Assembly: GCA_001953215.1 (NCBI GenBank)
Contig: CP019169.1
Span: 1,054,001 to 1,118,000, forward strand
Length of the DNA: 64,000 nucleotides
Direction of reading: 5' to 3'
Source of the DNA: Betaproteobacteria bacterium GR16-43
Lineage (GTDB): Bacteria > Pseudomonadota > Gammaproteobacteria > Burkholderiales > Usitatibacteraceae
Numbering within the stretch: the stretch's first letter is position 1; every line of letters starts with the position of its first letter. A program made the translations under genes and the position numbers. Under the pieces are notes generated by a model, which saw only the letters and a program-made list of their open reading frames with translations, was not told the origin of the DNA and searched no databases. Of the stretch, positions 1 to 8,419 are shown piece by piece.

Positions 1-506
1 CCGCCATGACGGCGCAAACCACGCCCGAGGATGCGATGACGCTACTGAATCGCTTCCACCAGGCGATCGGCACGGCCATCCACCGCCACGACGGCATGCT
101 CGACAACATCCGGGGCGATGGGGTCATGGCCGTCTTCGGCGCCCCCAAGCCGCTGCCCGAACCCATGCGGAAAGCCTGGGCGGCCGTCGAGGACATGTTC
201 CGGGGACTGGACCGCCTGAACGCCGAGTTGGCCCGCGAGGGTAAGCCCCTGCTCACCATGGTGGCCGGCGTGGCCTACGGCGAGGCGGTGGTGGGCCACG
301 TCGGCGCGCGCGACCGGTTCAACTACACCGCCATCGGCGACGCGGCCAACGTGGCGGCCCGCCTGCAGGACCAGGCCAAGAAGAAGGGGGTGCGCGTGAT
401 GGTCGCCGGCCCCGCCCGGGAGAAGGTCCCGGAGGCCCCCCTGGAAGCCCAGGGAACGCTCCTGATCGACGGGCACGAGGCGGTGGAGGGTTGGGGCTGG
501 CGGTAG
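1..506 (+). CDS. Class III adenylate/guanylate cyclase, C-terminal part (5' end outside window)
   Basis: This is the catalytic domain of a class III nucleotide cyclase, which makes cAMP or cGMP from ATP or GTP. The frame is open to the left edge, so the visible ATG at 6 is probably internal and the sensor part lies upstream. Family marks visible are the metal-binding Asp in NIRGDGVMAVFGAP and the purine/transition-state segment FNYTAIGDAANVAARL. The domain ends soon after, at GWGWR, with no C-terminal extension. Related proteins often carry CHASE2 or other sensor domains at the N-terminus, but none can be seen here. A FecR-like gene and a TPR-CHAT protease gene follow downstream, suggesting a shared signalling role (inference). 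Choice of ATP or GTP cannot be settled from the visible part. Confidence 0.85.
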   Translation, partial: AMTAQTTPEDAMTLLNRFHQAIGTAIHRHDGMLDNIRGDGVMAVFGAPKPLPEPMRKAWAAVEDMFRGLDRLNAELAREGKPLLTMVAGVAYGEAVVGHVGARDRFNYTAIGDAANVAARLQDQAKKKGVRVMVAGPAREKVPEAPLEAQGTLLIDGHEAVEGWGWR

Positions 507-671
507 CTGGATGCGGCTTTCCTGTCCGATATTCAGCAGGTCCGGTGTGCAGTTTCTGGACGCGCGCCGGCCCGGGCCGGCGCAGGATTCACTCAGGTTG
601 TCGGGTCCCTCTCCTCTCCCGCAGCCCGTTTCAGGCGACGTGAGGCCAAGAGCATGACGCCTGTACCTTGC

Positions 672-700
672 CTCTCCCCGGTTCCCCCAACCGGGGAGAG
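672..700. terminator. Perfect 12-bp hairpin between cyclase and FecR-like gene
   Basis: Arms CTCTCCCCGGTT (672-683) and AACCGGGGAGAG (689-700) pair perfectly around a CCCCC loop and are followed by CTTTTCT. This fits an intrinsic terminator for the cyclase gene, though the T-run is short. It lies only 20 nt before the start of the next gene, so it could instead act as an attenuator or leader structure for that gene. Confidence 0.5.
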
Positions 701-719
701 CTTTTCTCCCGGAGTTGCC

Positions 720-1517
720 ATGTCCCAGACGCACAGCGACACGAGCACCAACCCGATCTCCTGGCTCCATGTGCTGGGCTTCGTCGTCGTCCTTTGGGCG
801 GCCTCCTCGGATGTCCTGGCCCAGGCCCTCGTCACCGAAGTCCGCGGCAATGCGATCCGCGCCAATTCGGCCCCCCTTCGCGCCCTCGATACGCTGCGTG
901 CCGGCGACCGGGTGCGCCTCAGTTCCGATGCCCGTGCGGGATTCTTCGTTTCCGAGGATTCCCAGCTCTATCTCGTGGACGGCCCGGCGGAAGTCCTCGT
1001 CGGCAACAAGTCCGTCATGGCGAACGGCAAGCCCGTCGCCCCGAAGCAGCTCGACGGTGCCTACCGCACCATCAAGGCGGGGGGGTCGGAGCTCGTCCAG
1101 GGTTCGATGGTGATGCGCGCCCACGGCAACATGCGCGTGCTGGCTCCCGAGGGCGTCGTCGTCGCCGGGGATTGGCGCGAGTTCACGTGGGTGCAGCAGC
1201 CGGGGACCTGGCGATTCGAGCTTTCGACGGATGCCGGGGCGCTGGTGCATCGGGCCGAAGCCCGGAATGGAAAGCTGGTCCTGCCGCCGGAGGTCAGCCT
1301 CCAGGTGGGCAGCAAGTACGTCTGGGGAATTCTGCCGGCCCTCGGCGGAACCACCCCGACCGACTGGACCGAATTCACCGTGGTCGAGGCGGGGACCTAT
1401 CCCGCCAAGCCCACCGAGGATGCCTCGGCCTCCGAGAAGATCCTCTACGCCACGTGGCTCAAGTCGCGTGGACTCGAGCGCGCCGCGGTCCGGATGGTGT
1501 CCAGCGCGGCGCGCTAG
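720..1517 (+). CDS. FecR-like secreted or membrane-anchored protein
   Basis: A 265-residue protein with a hydrophobic segment at about residues 15-35 (HVLGFVVVLWAASSDVLA, then QA), which reads as a signal peptide or signal anchor. The rest resembles the beta-rich FecR domain: an early VTEVRGNAIR strand, a repeated LRAGDRVRLSSDARAGF pattern, then glycine- and valine-rich strands. The start at 720 is chosen because GGAG (711-714) sits 5 nt upstream; the frame opens at 654, but that would put the hairpin inside the gene. FecR domains of this type are periplasmic and often accompany cyclase or TPR proteins. Here the gene lies between a nucleotide cyclase and a secreted TPR-CHAT protein. It is not linked to a sigma factor, so a role in iron-citrate signalling is unlikely. 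Confidence 0.7.
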   Translation: MSQTHSDTSTNPISWLHVLGFVVVLWAASSDVLAQALVTEVRGNAIRANSAPLRALDTLRAGDRVRLSSDARAGFFVSEDSQLYLVDGPAEVLVGNKSVMANGKPVAPKQLDGAYRTIKAGGSELVQGSMVMRAHGNMRVLAPEGVVVAGDWREFTWVQQPGTWRFELSTDAGALVHRAEARNGKLVLPPEVSLQVGSKYVWGILPALGGTTPTDWTEFTVVEAGTYPAKPTEDASASEKILYATWLKSRGLERAAVRMVSSAAR

Positions 1518-1523
1518 CGCTGC

Positions 1524-1877
1524 TCAGCCTGTCGGGTCCGGTTCGATCGGACTTTCGCTCGCCACGAGCATCGCGGGCGTCTTAGCCCCCTTCTTCTTGC
1601 CGCTGCCCTTCTTGCCGCCGTCCCCGATCACGACGCAGAGAACGATCTCCTTGGTACCGTCCGGCACCGTAATTCCGGTCGGATCCGGTTCGATCGGGCT
1701 CTCGCTGTTCGTGAGGGACATGACCTTTTTCTGGCCGCCCTTCCCGATCCTGATCCGGATGTGGAAGCGCTTCGTCCCGGCCTTTACCACCACGGTCCTG
1801 CGAACCACGGCCCGTGCGGGCTTGCGCCCAACTGCCTTCGTCGCCTTGCGTTTGGTAACCTTCTTCTTGGTGGCCAT
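1524..1877 (-). CDS. Small lysine-rich protein with duplicated SESPIEPDPTG motif
   Basis: I do not recognise this 117-residue protein. The N-terminal 30 residues are rich in Lys and Arg (MATKKKVTKRKATK). Two similar units follow: a basic or strand-like stretch (KRFHIRIRIG, KEIVLCVVIG), a GGK linker, and then the identical 11-residue motif SESPIEPDPTG at residues 58-68 and 107-117. The second copy is the exact C-terminus. GGGAGA lies just upstream of the ATG, supporting translation. The gene is tail-to-tail with the FecR-like gene (6-nt gap) and head-to-head with the TPR-CHAT gene (23-nt gap). It could be a structural or nucleic-acid-binding protein, or a partner or substrate of the neighbouring protease (inference). 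Confidence 0.6.
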   Translation of the reverse strand: MATKKKVTKRKATKAVGRKPARAVVRRTVVVKAGTKRFHIRIRIGKGGQKKVMSLTNSESPIEPDPTGITVPDGTKEIVLCVVIGDGGKKGSGKKKGAKTPAMLVASESPIEPDPTG

Positions 1878-1900
1878 CCCTGGTCTCCCTTTCTCCCTCT

Positions 1901-4900
1901 ATGGGCGCGTTCTTTATACCACTAGCCTTCCGAAGGACGGGGTGCGCATTCATCGCGGCACTCGTTGCTTGCGCCGCAGCGAGCGCGCAGGAACGCGCGA
2001 GCGTGGCCTGGACCCGCATCGGCGAGGCTTGTCCGGCGTTCCTTCACGCAACCTCGACAATGGTCGAGTTCCGAGAAGGCAACGTTTCTGCTGTCGAGTT
2101 GGGTGGCGCCATCTTTCGCACCGACGCGAAGGTCAAGGTCGACGACGCCGTCTTCGCCTTTGAGTCGGAGCAGATCGGCGAAGGGCAAAAACGCCTTCGC
2201 GTATCGGGCGACAAGTGCGACGCCTCGGGAACGTCGGTCCGTACGGCCACGCTGACCCCTGAAGAGCAGCGGGCATTCGCGGAGCGAATCGCCAACCTGC
2301 GCAGGGCCGAAGGCGCGCTGGCCGAGATGGAAAAAGCCGTGGAGCGCAGGGACTTCCCGGCAGCGGTGGAGTCTGCGCGCCTCGCATGCGAAATTCAGCG
2401 CAGCGTACCGAGCCCATCTTCAATGCGCGTCTCTTCGTGTGATCTGCATCTGGCGCGCCGCCTGATTGCGACGAGGCAGCTCGACGAAGCGCTCGCGCTG
2501 TCCCGAAAGTCGGCCGAGTCATTCGCGTCAAGCCCGGGTCGCCTCGAGGCGCTCACTGCGATGCAACTCCAGGCGCAGACCCTGTACTTCCTGGGCAAGC
2601 CGGTGGAAATGTACGAGCTGGCGCGGCGCGCGCACGAGGGGCGCGTCCGCATCCTCGGCGACCTTCATCCCGACACGGTCTCCAGCCAGAACACGCTCGC
2701 CGTTGCGCTGCAGGCCCTCGGGCGCCTCGATGAAGCCGTAGCCGCGTACGAGCGTGTCATCCAGTTGCAGGAAACCCGCACGGGGCCCACAAGCGACGAG
2801 ACGCTTCGGGCGAAAGCGAACCTCTCGTCCGTACTGCAGTTGCGTGGCGACTTCGAGCGCGTCGTGAGCCTGCAGACCGATGTCTACCGAGCGCGATTGA
2901 AAGACTTCGGCGAGTCCGACCCCGCAACACTCACCGCGTTGCACGATCTCGGCATCGCCCTCGTCGATGCGGGCGATATCGAAGCGGCATTTCGCCTCGT
3001 GTCCGCTTCGCTCCCCGTGTTCGTCGAAAAGCTCGGTTCCGACCACGTTCAGACCTTGCGTATCCGCACGCTTCTCGGCGTCATCTACGACCGCCTCGGG
3101 CGTGCGGACGAGGCGCTCCCGCTGTTTTCCGAGGTCTACGCGGCAAGGCGTCGCTTGTTCGGCGACGCGCATGCCAGCACGGTCAGTGCCGCCTTCAACA
3201 CTGCCGACATGCTTGTGAAGCTCGATCGTCCCCAAGAGGCACTTGTCGTCGTCGATCAGGCGCTCTCGAAACTGCCGGGCGGCACGAATCGTGTTTCGGC
3301 GGTGGAGCAGGGGCTCTTGCTGATCAAGGCTAATTCGTACCTGGCGTCCAGCGACGCGCGACGTGCATTGGAGACTCTTGAATCCCACTTGGGCGCCGGC
3401 ATGCCGGACCCAACCGAGGCCTCGAGAGCCACCGCGCGCCAGTTGTCGATCGCGGCTTCGTGGTCCCAGGCCCAGTTCGAACTCGGCAACACCGATCGGG
3501 CCGTCGAAGCCATCGAAACAGTATTCCGAAGCTGCCGCACGCGATTTGGCGAAGGACATGCCCTGGCGCTCGAGTCGATGGCGATGCTGGCGAACATGCT
3601 CGCCACATCCGGCAAGGCCGATCGTGCCGAAGCGCTCTTGGCCGAATTCGTGGAGATCAATGAACGCCTGCTTCGCGAGGGCGTGGCGACCAGCACTGCC
3701 AATCGCGGCCGCCTCGTTCAGGGTGTGCGGGACCGCCCCAACATGGCGGGCTATCGAACATACGTTCGCCTCCTCGCAGTGCGAGACCCGACGCGTGCGC
3801 TTGAGATCGCCGAGTTGACCAAGGCGCGCTCCCTCGCCGAAACGCTTGCGCGCCCGCAAGCCGACAATCCAACCGTGAAGGCGGCTCGCATCCGGTTCGC
3901 GCGGGCTGATGAACGCGTGGCCGCGGTCGATATCGGCTCTGCTCCGTACATGAAGGCCGTCGCGGATCGCACGAAAGCCGAAGAAGACCTTCGCAAGGCG
4001 ATCGGTCCGACCATGCGCCGGCCTGCCGTGGACGTACGCGCCACGCTGAAGCGCGTCCTGATGCCCGGCACCGCGTTCGTCGACTTCATCGTCTCGGGCG
4101 ATCGCGTCACCGCCATCACCTCGAACAACCAGGCGAAGGTCACGGCGCGCGATCTCGGCACCATCGCCGGCCTCGCCGACCTGGTGGAAGCCTTCCGCCG
4201 CGCGACGACCTCGCCCGATCCCGCGTCGGAACGGATGTGGATTTTTCCGGATGGAAGCATTCGCTGGAGTCTCTCGCAGCCGCAGGGCGCCACGCGCCTC
4301 ACCGACCTCGACGCCATCGGCAAGAAGCTGTCCGCCCGTCTGCTCGATCCGCTCACTCCGGATATCGGCAACGCCAAGACCTGGATCATCTCCCCCGACG
4401 GCCCCCTCGCCTTCCTTCCCTTCGAAGCCCTGCGCATCGGGAAGCAGTTGGTCCTCGAGACGAAGAACGTTGTCTACACGCCCTCGCTATCGTCACTTGC
4501 GATCATGCCCGCGCGCGTGACCACCGGCCCGCGCTGGGACTTCCTTGGCGTCGGTGTCTCCAACTTCGGGAAGTCGAGCCCGTGGCGGGATCTTCCCGAG
4601 GCGGAAGCCGAGGTAAATGCCATCGGAGAACTGTTCCCCGTCTCGCGCGTCCTGATTGGCGCGCAGGCGACCGAGGAACGCTTTCGCACGCTCGATACGG
4701 CGGGAGAGCTTCGCCGTTACCGCTACGTCCACTTCGCCACGCACGCGTTCCTCTCGGATCGGGGCACCAGCCTTTCAGGCGTGGTCCTGGCGGGCGCGGG
4801 AACCACGGGCGGCGACGGCATCATCACCGCCGCGGAGTGGCCGACGTATCGACTGGACAGCGATCTCGTCGTGCTCTCGGCTTGCGACACGGGCCTCGGC

Positions 4901-5158
4901 CGCCTCGTCGCCGGCGAGGGCGTCGTGGGCCTGCCCAGTGCCTTCCTCACCGCGGGAACCCGCGCCGTTGTCCTGACGCTGTGGAGCGTCGCCGACTCCA
5001 GCGCCGCCGAGTTCATGCCGCGTTTCTACAAGCGCTTGAAGGCGGGCCGCGCTCCCGCGGAAGCGCTGCGTGAAACTAAGCTGGAACTCGCGCGGTCGAA
5101 AGGGCCGTGGTCCTCCCCCCGCCATTGGGCCCCGTACGTCTTGTATGGCGCTCCATGA
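1901..5158 (+). CDS. Secreted TPR-repeat protein with C-terminal CHAT (caspase-like) protease domain
   Basis: This 1085-residue protein starts with a signal peptide (basic FRR, then a hydrophobic run ending ACAAASAQ). From about residue 160 to 560 it has kinesin-light-chain-type TPR repeats of roughly 42 residues, with landmarks such as ILGDLHPDTV and LGSDHVQTL. A helical linker leads to a CHAT domain at about residues 760-1085. The caspase-type dyad is visible as H948 in HFATHA and C995 in SACDTG, followed by GEGVVGLPSAF and LTLWSV, both typical of CHAT. The dyad is intact, so a protease is predicted. CHAT proteins act as peptidases in defence and signalling systems, mostly in the cytoplasm; the signal peptide here points to the periplasm or surface. 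No good ribosome-binding site precedes 1901, but the signal peptide supports this start. glmS begins 12 nt downstream. Confidence 0.88.
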   Translation: MGAFFIPLAFRRTGCAFIAALVACAAASAQERASVAWTRIGEACPAFLHATSTMVEFREGNVSAVELGGAIFRTDAKVKVDDAVFAFESEQIGEGQKRLRVSGDKCDASGTSVRTATLTPEEQRAFAERIANLRRAEGALAEMEKAVERRDFPAAVESARLACEIQRSVPSPSSMRVSSCDLHLARRLIATRQLDEALALSRKSAESFASSPGRLEALTAMQLQAQTLYFLGKPVEMYELARRAHEGRVRILGDLHPDTVSSQNTLAVALQALGRLDEAVAAYERVIQLQETRTGPTSDETLRAKANLSSVLQLRGDFERVVSLQTDVYRARLKDFGESDPATLTALHDLGIALVDAGDIEAAFRLVSASLPVFVEKLGSDHVQTLRIRTLLGVIYDRLGRADEALPLFSEVYAARRRLFGDAHASTVSAAFNTADMLVKLDRPQEALVVVDQALSKLPGGTNRVSAVEQGLLLIKANSYLASSDARRALETLESHLGAGMPDPTEASRATARQLSIAASWSQAQFELGNTDRAVEAIETVFRSCRTRFGEGHALALESMAMLANMLATSGKADRAEALLAEFVEINERLLREGVATSTANRGRLVQGVRDRPNMAGYRTYVRLLAVRDPTRALEIAELTKARSLAETLARPQADNPTVKAARIRFARADERVAAVDIGSAPYMKAVADRTKAEEDLRKAIGPTMRRPAVDVRATLKRVLMPGTAFVDFIVSGDRVTAITSNNQAKVTARDLGTIAGLADLVEAFRRATTSPDPASERMWIFPDGSIRWSLSQPQGATRLTDLDAIGKKLSARLLDPLTPDIGNAKTWIISPDGPLAFLPFEALRIGKQLVLETKNVVYTPSLSSLAIMPARVTTGPRWDFLGVGVSNFGKSSPWRDLPEAEAEVNAIGELFPVSRVLIGAQATEERFRTLDTAGELRRYRYVHFATHAFLSDRGTSLSGVVLAGAGTTGGDGIITAAEWPTYRLDSDLVVLSACDTGLGRLVAGEGVVGLPSAFLTAGTRAVVLTLWSVADSSAAEFMPRFYKRLKAGRAPAEALRETKLELARSKGPWSSPRHWAPYVLYGAP

Positions 5159-5170
5159 GAAAATAGAACC

Positions 5171-7000
5171 ATGTGTGGAATCGTCGCAGCCATCGCCGAC
5201 CGCAACATCGTCCCGATGTTGACCGAAGGCCTCAAACGTCTCGAATACCGCGGGTATGACTCCGCGGGCATCGCAGTCCTCAACGGCGGCATCAAGCGCG
5301 TCCGGCGGGTTGGCCGCGTGGTCGAGATGGAGAATGCGGTCTTGCGGGAGAACCTCCAGGGCATCCTCGGCATCGCCCATACGCGCTGGGCTACGCATGG
5401 CGGTGTCACGGAACCCAACGCACATCCGCACGTTTCCTCGGACGAGATCGCCGTCGTCCACAACGGCATCATTGAGAATCACGAGGCGCAGCGCTCGCGA
5501 CTCGCGGCTTTGGGGTATGTGTTCCACTCGCAGACGGACACGGAAGTCATCGCCCACCTGATCCATCACTACTACAAGGCGTGCGGCAAGCTCTTCGAGG
5601 CGACCCAGAAAGCCGCTGCCGATTTGCACGGTGCGTATGCGATCGGTGTGGTCGCGCTCTCCGAACCCGAGACCATCGCCGGCGCGCGCATGGGCTGCCC
5701 GCTCGTCGTGGGCCTGGGCGAGGGCGAGAACTACCTTGCGTCCGACGTCTCCGCCGTCATCGCCGAAACCAAGCGCGTGCTGTATCTCGAGGATGGGGAC
5801 TGCGTCGCCATCCACCGCAACAGCGTGGAAGTGGTCGACAAGGACCGCCGCAAGGTCGAACGAAAGATCCATGTTTCGAAGCTTTCCGCGGACGCGATCG
5901 ACCTCGGGCCGTACCAGCACTACATGCAGAAGGAGATCCACGAGCAGCCGCGCGCCGTGGCCGACACGATCGAGGGCGTGATCGACAACGGCGTGGACGT
6001 CGATCTCCTCTTCGGCGACGGTGCGACGGAAATCTTCAAGGGCGTGGATTCCGCCCTGATCCTTGCTTCGGGCACGAGCTACTACGCCGGCCTCGTGGCG
6101 AAGTACTGGATCGAAAGCGTCGCGGGCCTGCGCACCGACGTCGAGCTGGGCCACGAATACCGCTATCGCGAATCCATTCCGAATCCCCGCCAGCTCGTCG
6201 TCACGATTTCGCAGTCGGGCGAAACGCTCGACACGATGGAGGCCCTCAAGCGCGCCAAGGAACTCGGGCACGACAAGACGCTCTCGATCTGCAACGTGAG
6301 GGAAAGCGCGATCCCGCGCGCCTCACGCCTCGTGTTCTACACGCGCGCCGGTGCCGAAATCGGCGTGGCCTCGACGAAGGCCTTCACGACGCAGCTCGCC
6401 TCGCTCTACACCCTCGCCCTCTCGCTCGCGAAAGCCCGTGGAAGATTGGACGCGAAGAAGGAAGCCGAAGCGATCGAGCAACTGCGCTTCGTCCCAGGCT
6501 CGATCCAGTTCGCGCTGAACCTCGAGCCGCAGGTGCAGGCCTGGGCCGAACGTTTCGCAGGCAAGGAACACGCGCTCTTCCTCGGCCGCGGTTTGCACTA
6601 CCCCGTGGCCCTCGAAGGTGCGCTGAAGTTGAAGGAGATTTCGTACATCCACGCCGAGGCGTATCCGGCGGGGGAACTCAAGCATGGTCCGCTCGCTCTC
6701 GTGGACGCCAACATGCCCGTGGTGGTGATCGCGCCCAACGACGTGCTGCTGGAGAAAGTGAAGTCCAACATGCAGGAAGTGCGCGCACGCGGCGGCGAGC
6801 TCTACGTCTTCGCGGACCTCGACAGCCACTTTACCGAAAGCGAGGGCGTGCACGTGATCCGTACGCCGCGCTACTCCGGCGTGCTCTCGCCGATCATCCA
6901 CACGATCCCGGTGCAGCTTCTCGCGTATCACACCGCCCTGAAGCGCGGCACCGACGTCGACAAGCCGCGCAACCTGGCCAAGTCCGTCACCGTCGAGTAG
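5171..7000 (+). CDS. glmS: Glutamine--fructose-6-phosphate aminotransferase (isomerizing)
   Basis: GlmS makes glucosamine-6-phosphate from fructose-6-phosphate and glutamine, the first committed step towards UDP-GlcNAc for peptidoglycan and LPS. The 609-residue length is normal. The N-terminus [12 protein letters not shown] exposes the catalytic Cys2 of the class II glutamine amidotransferase domain, and [14 protein letters not shown] is typical of the family. Two SIS sugar-isomerase domains follow ([25 protein letters not shown], then [18 protein letters not shown]), and the protein ends with the expected [12 protein letters not shown]. It follows the CHAT gene after 12 nt, so it may be cotranscribed, although the functions are unrelated. 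I saw no obvious glmS ribozyme leader, which is expected for a proteobacterium. Confidence 0.97.
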   Translation: MCGIVAAIADRNIVPMLTEGLKRLEYRGYDSAGIAVLNGGIKRVRRVGRVVEMENAVLRENLQGILGIAHTRWATHGGVTEPNAHPHVSSDEIAVVHNGIIENHEAQRSRLAALGYVFHSQTDTEVIAHLIHHYYKACGKLFEATQKAAADLHGAYAIGVVALSEPETIAGARMGCPLVVGLGEGENYLASDVSAVIAETKRVLYLEDGDCVAIHRNSVEVVDKDRRKVERKIHVSKLSADAIDLGPYQHYMQKEIHEQPRAVADTIEGVIDNGVDVDLLFGDGATEIFKGVDSALILASGTSYYAGLVAKYWIESVAGLRTDVELGHEYRYRESIPNPRQLVVTISQSGETLDTMEALKRAKELGHDKTLSICNVRESAIPRASRLVFYTRAGAEIGVASTKAFTTQLASLYTLALSLAKARGRLDAKKEAEAIEQLRFVPGSIQFALNLEPQVQAWAERFAGKEHALFLGRGLHYPVALEGALKLKEISYIHAEAYPAGELKHGPLALVDANMPVVVIAPNDVLLEKVKSNMQEVRARGGELYVFADLDSHFTESEGVHVIRTPRYSGVLSPIIHTIPVQLLAYHTALKRGTDVDKPRNLAKSVTVE

Positions 7001-7138
7001 CCCGGCAGCGCCCGTTGGGTGCGCTCCTACGCGGCACGCCGGCAACCGCCTACATCGGAGCGGCAAGCGCCCTGCGAGACTAGCCTCGCGCTCCCGGCAC
7101 CGTCGGGCAGGCGGCAACCGACACACGGAGAAATCCCC

Positions 7139-7297
7139 ATGAGCACCAGCCTACTGGTCCTGATCATCCTCGTCCTGCTTCTCGTTGGCGCCGTTCCGGC
7201 ATGGCCACACAGCCGCAAATGGGGCTACGGCCCGAGCGGCGCGATGGGTCTCGTCGTCGTGGTCCTCATCGTCCTGCTCTTGATGGGGCGGATCTAG
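7139..7297 (+). CDS. DUF3309-type small membrane protein
   Basis: A 52-residue protein with two hydrophobic helices (residues 4-21 and about 37-50) joined by a short polar loop HSRKWGYGPSG. This pattern is typical of the DUF3309 family of small proteobacterial inner-membrane proteins of unknown function. The start at 7139 is set by GGAG (7127-7130), 8 nt upstream; the frame extends further 5' but without protein-like content. It stands alone between glmS and the minus-strand HD gene. Confidence 0.8.
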   Translation: MSTSLLVLIILVLLLVGAVPAWPHSRKWGYGPSGAMGLVVVVLIVLLLMGRI

Positions 7298-7304
7298 CCG
7301 CGCT

Positions 7305-7832
7305 CTACGGCTTGCCCGCGTAGGCCAGGTCGAAGAGTGCCTCGAGGCGCGGGTGCGTGCCGCGAAGGTTGTCGACCACTTCCTTCGCCCACTCGAAGTA
7401 CTCCTTCCGCCGCGCGAGGTCCCACTTGGCCGGCGGTGCGTCGAGCATGTCGCGCAGGTTGCAGATCTTGTCGGCGAGCTTCACGAGTTTCGCTTCGCGC
7501 GAAAGCGTGGCGGCATGTTCGACTTGCAGGCGTTTGCGCTCCACCTTGGGCAGCGACGTGTCGTCCGAAACCTCCGCGACGATCCCCGCGATGCGCGGAC
7601 CGAACTCGCGCTGCAACTCCTCGGCGGTGGTTTCCGTGTCCTCGATCGTGTCGTGCAGCAACGCAGCCGCGAGCACGTCGATGTCCGAAACGCCGGCTTC
7701 CACCTTGAGCACCTGGGTGAGGGCGATCGGGTGGTTGATGTAGGGCGAGGCTTCCTCGTCCTTGCGGCGCTGGTTGCGGTGCTTGGCGGCGGCGAAATCG
7801 ATGGCCCGGATCAGGCGATGGATGTCGTCCAT
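7305..7832 (-). CDS. HD-domain protein, MESH1-like (p)ppGpp hydrolase candidate
   Basis: This 175-residue protein has only the metal-dependent HD fold of the RelA/SpoT family, without synthetase or TGS domains. Visible motifs are the first metal His in YINHPI (H34), the HD pair in LLHDTIEDT (H60, D61), and the downstream LVKLADKICNLRDM segment. Stand-alone proteins of this size match MESH1 and small alarmone hydrolases, which remove the 3' pyrophosphate of (p)ppGpp. The start at 7832 is where homology-like sequence begins; an upstream extension in frame looks non-coding. Substrate is inferred from family only. Confidence 0.85.
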   Translation of the reverse strand: MDDIHRLIRAIDFAAAKHRNQRRKDEEASPYINHPIALTQVLKVEAGVSDIDVLAAALLHDTIEDTETTAEELQREFGPRIAGIVAEVSDDTSLPKVERKRLQVEHAATLSREAKLVKLADKICNLRDMLDAPPAKWDLARRKEYFEWAKEVVDNLRGTHPRLEALFDLAYAGKP

Positions 7833-7855
7833 GCACGAAGCATACGCCGCTGCGC

Positions 7856-8419
7856 CTACATCGGCAGTGGCGCCAGCTCCGCGGTGCCGTTCGACGGCGC
7901 CGGCGTATGTGCCACGTTCATGACAAGGCAGATCGCGATGAAGTAGCCCACGAGGCCGATGAGGTCGAGCAATCCCTGCTCGCCGAGCGCCTCGACCGTT
8001 CGCGCATACGTGGCATCGCACACGCCGTGGGTGCGCAGCAATTCCGTCACGAAGTCATGCACCAGCGCTTCGTCCGCGGGCATGCCGGAAGGCTGGCGGC
8101 CGTCGCCGATCGCATCGAGCGTCGCCTGGGCCACGCCCGCCTTCAGCGCATTCGGGTAGTGCACGACCCATTCGAACTGGTTCGTCACGTGCCGCGCCAC
8201 GATGCACATCGCGAACTCGTTCAGCTTCGGCGGCACCGTCGAGCCGAAGCGCAGGTACTCGCCGACCTTCTGCAGGCGGTCCATCAGTTCGGGGCTGCGC
8301 ATCAGCGCGATGAACGGGCCGATCACGGCCTTGCGCGGGCCTGCGATCAACTCCGCCGCGGCCTTCTTCTGCACGTCGTTCATCTGCGAATCGGCCAGCA
8401 TCGGCAAGCGTTCTTTCAT
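7856..8419 (-). CDS. Carboxymuconolactone decarboxylase (CMD)-family protein
   Basis: A 187-residue all-helical protein resembling the PF02627 CMD family (GPFIALMRSPELMDRLQKVG, LNEFAMCIVARHV, FEWVVHYPNALKAG). The AhpD-type CxxC pair is absent: the helix reads EFAMCIVARH with a single Cys, so peroxidase activity of the AhpD kind is not supported. The start codon overlaps the stop of the upstream MFS gene (ATGA), so the two are translationally coupled. The pairing suggests metabolism of a compound imported or exported by that transporter (inference). Confidence 0.8.
   Translation of the reverse strand: MKERLPMLADSQMNDVQKKAAAELIAGPRKAVIGPFIALMRSPELMDRLQKVGEYLRFGSTVPPKLNEFAMCIVARHVTNQFEWVVHYPNALKAGVAQATLDAIGDGRQPSGMPADEALVHDFVTELLRTHGVCDATYARTVEALGEQGLLDLIGLVGYFIAICLVMNVAHTPAPSNGTAELAPLPM

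Noticed and set aside
42-1250. Long open frame on the minus strand across the cyclase and FecR-like genes
   Set aside because: It is antisense to two genes with clear family motifs, is rich in His, Arg and Gly as GC-rich shadow frames are, and has no ribosome-binding site.
7856-8419. AhpD-type alkylhydroperoxidase
   Set aside because: The paired redox cysteines are absent; only general CMD-family similarity is supported.
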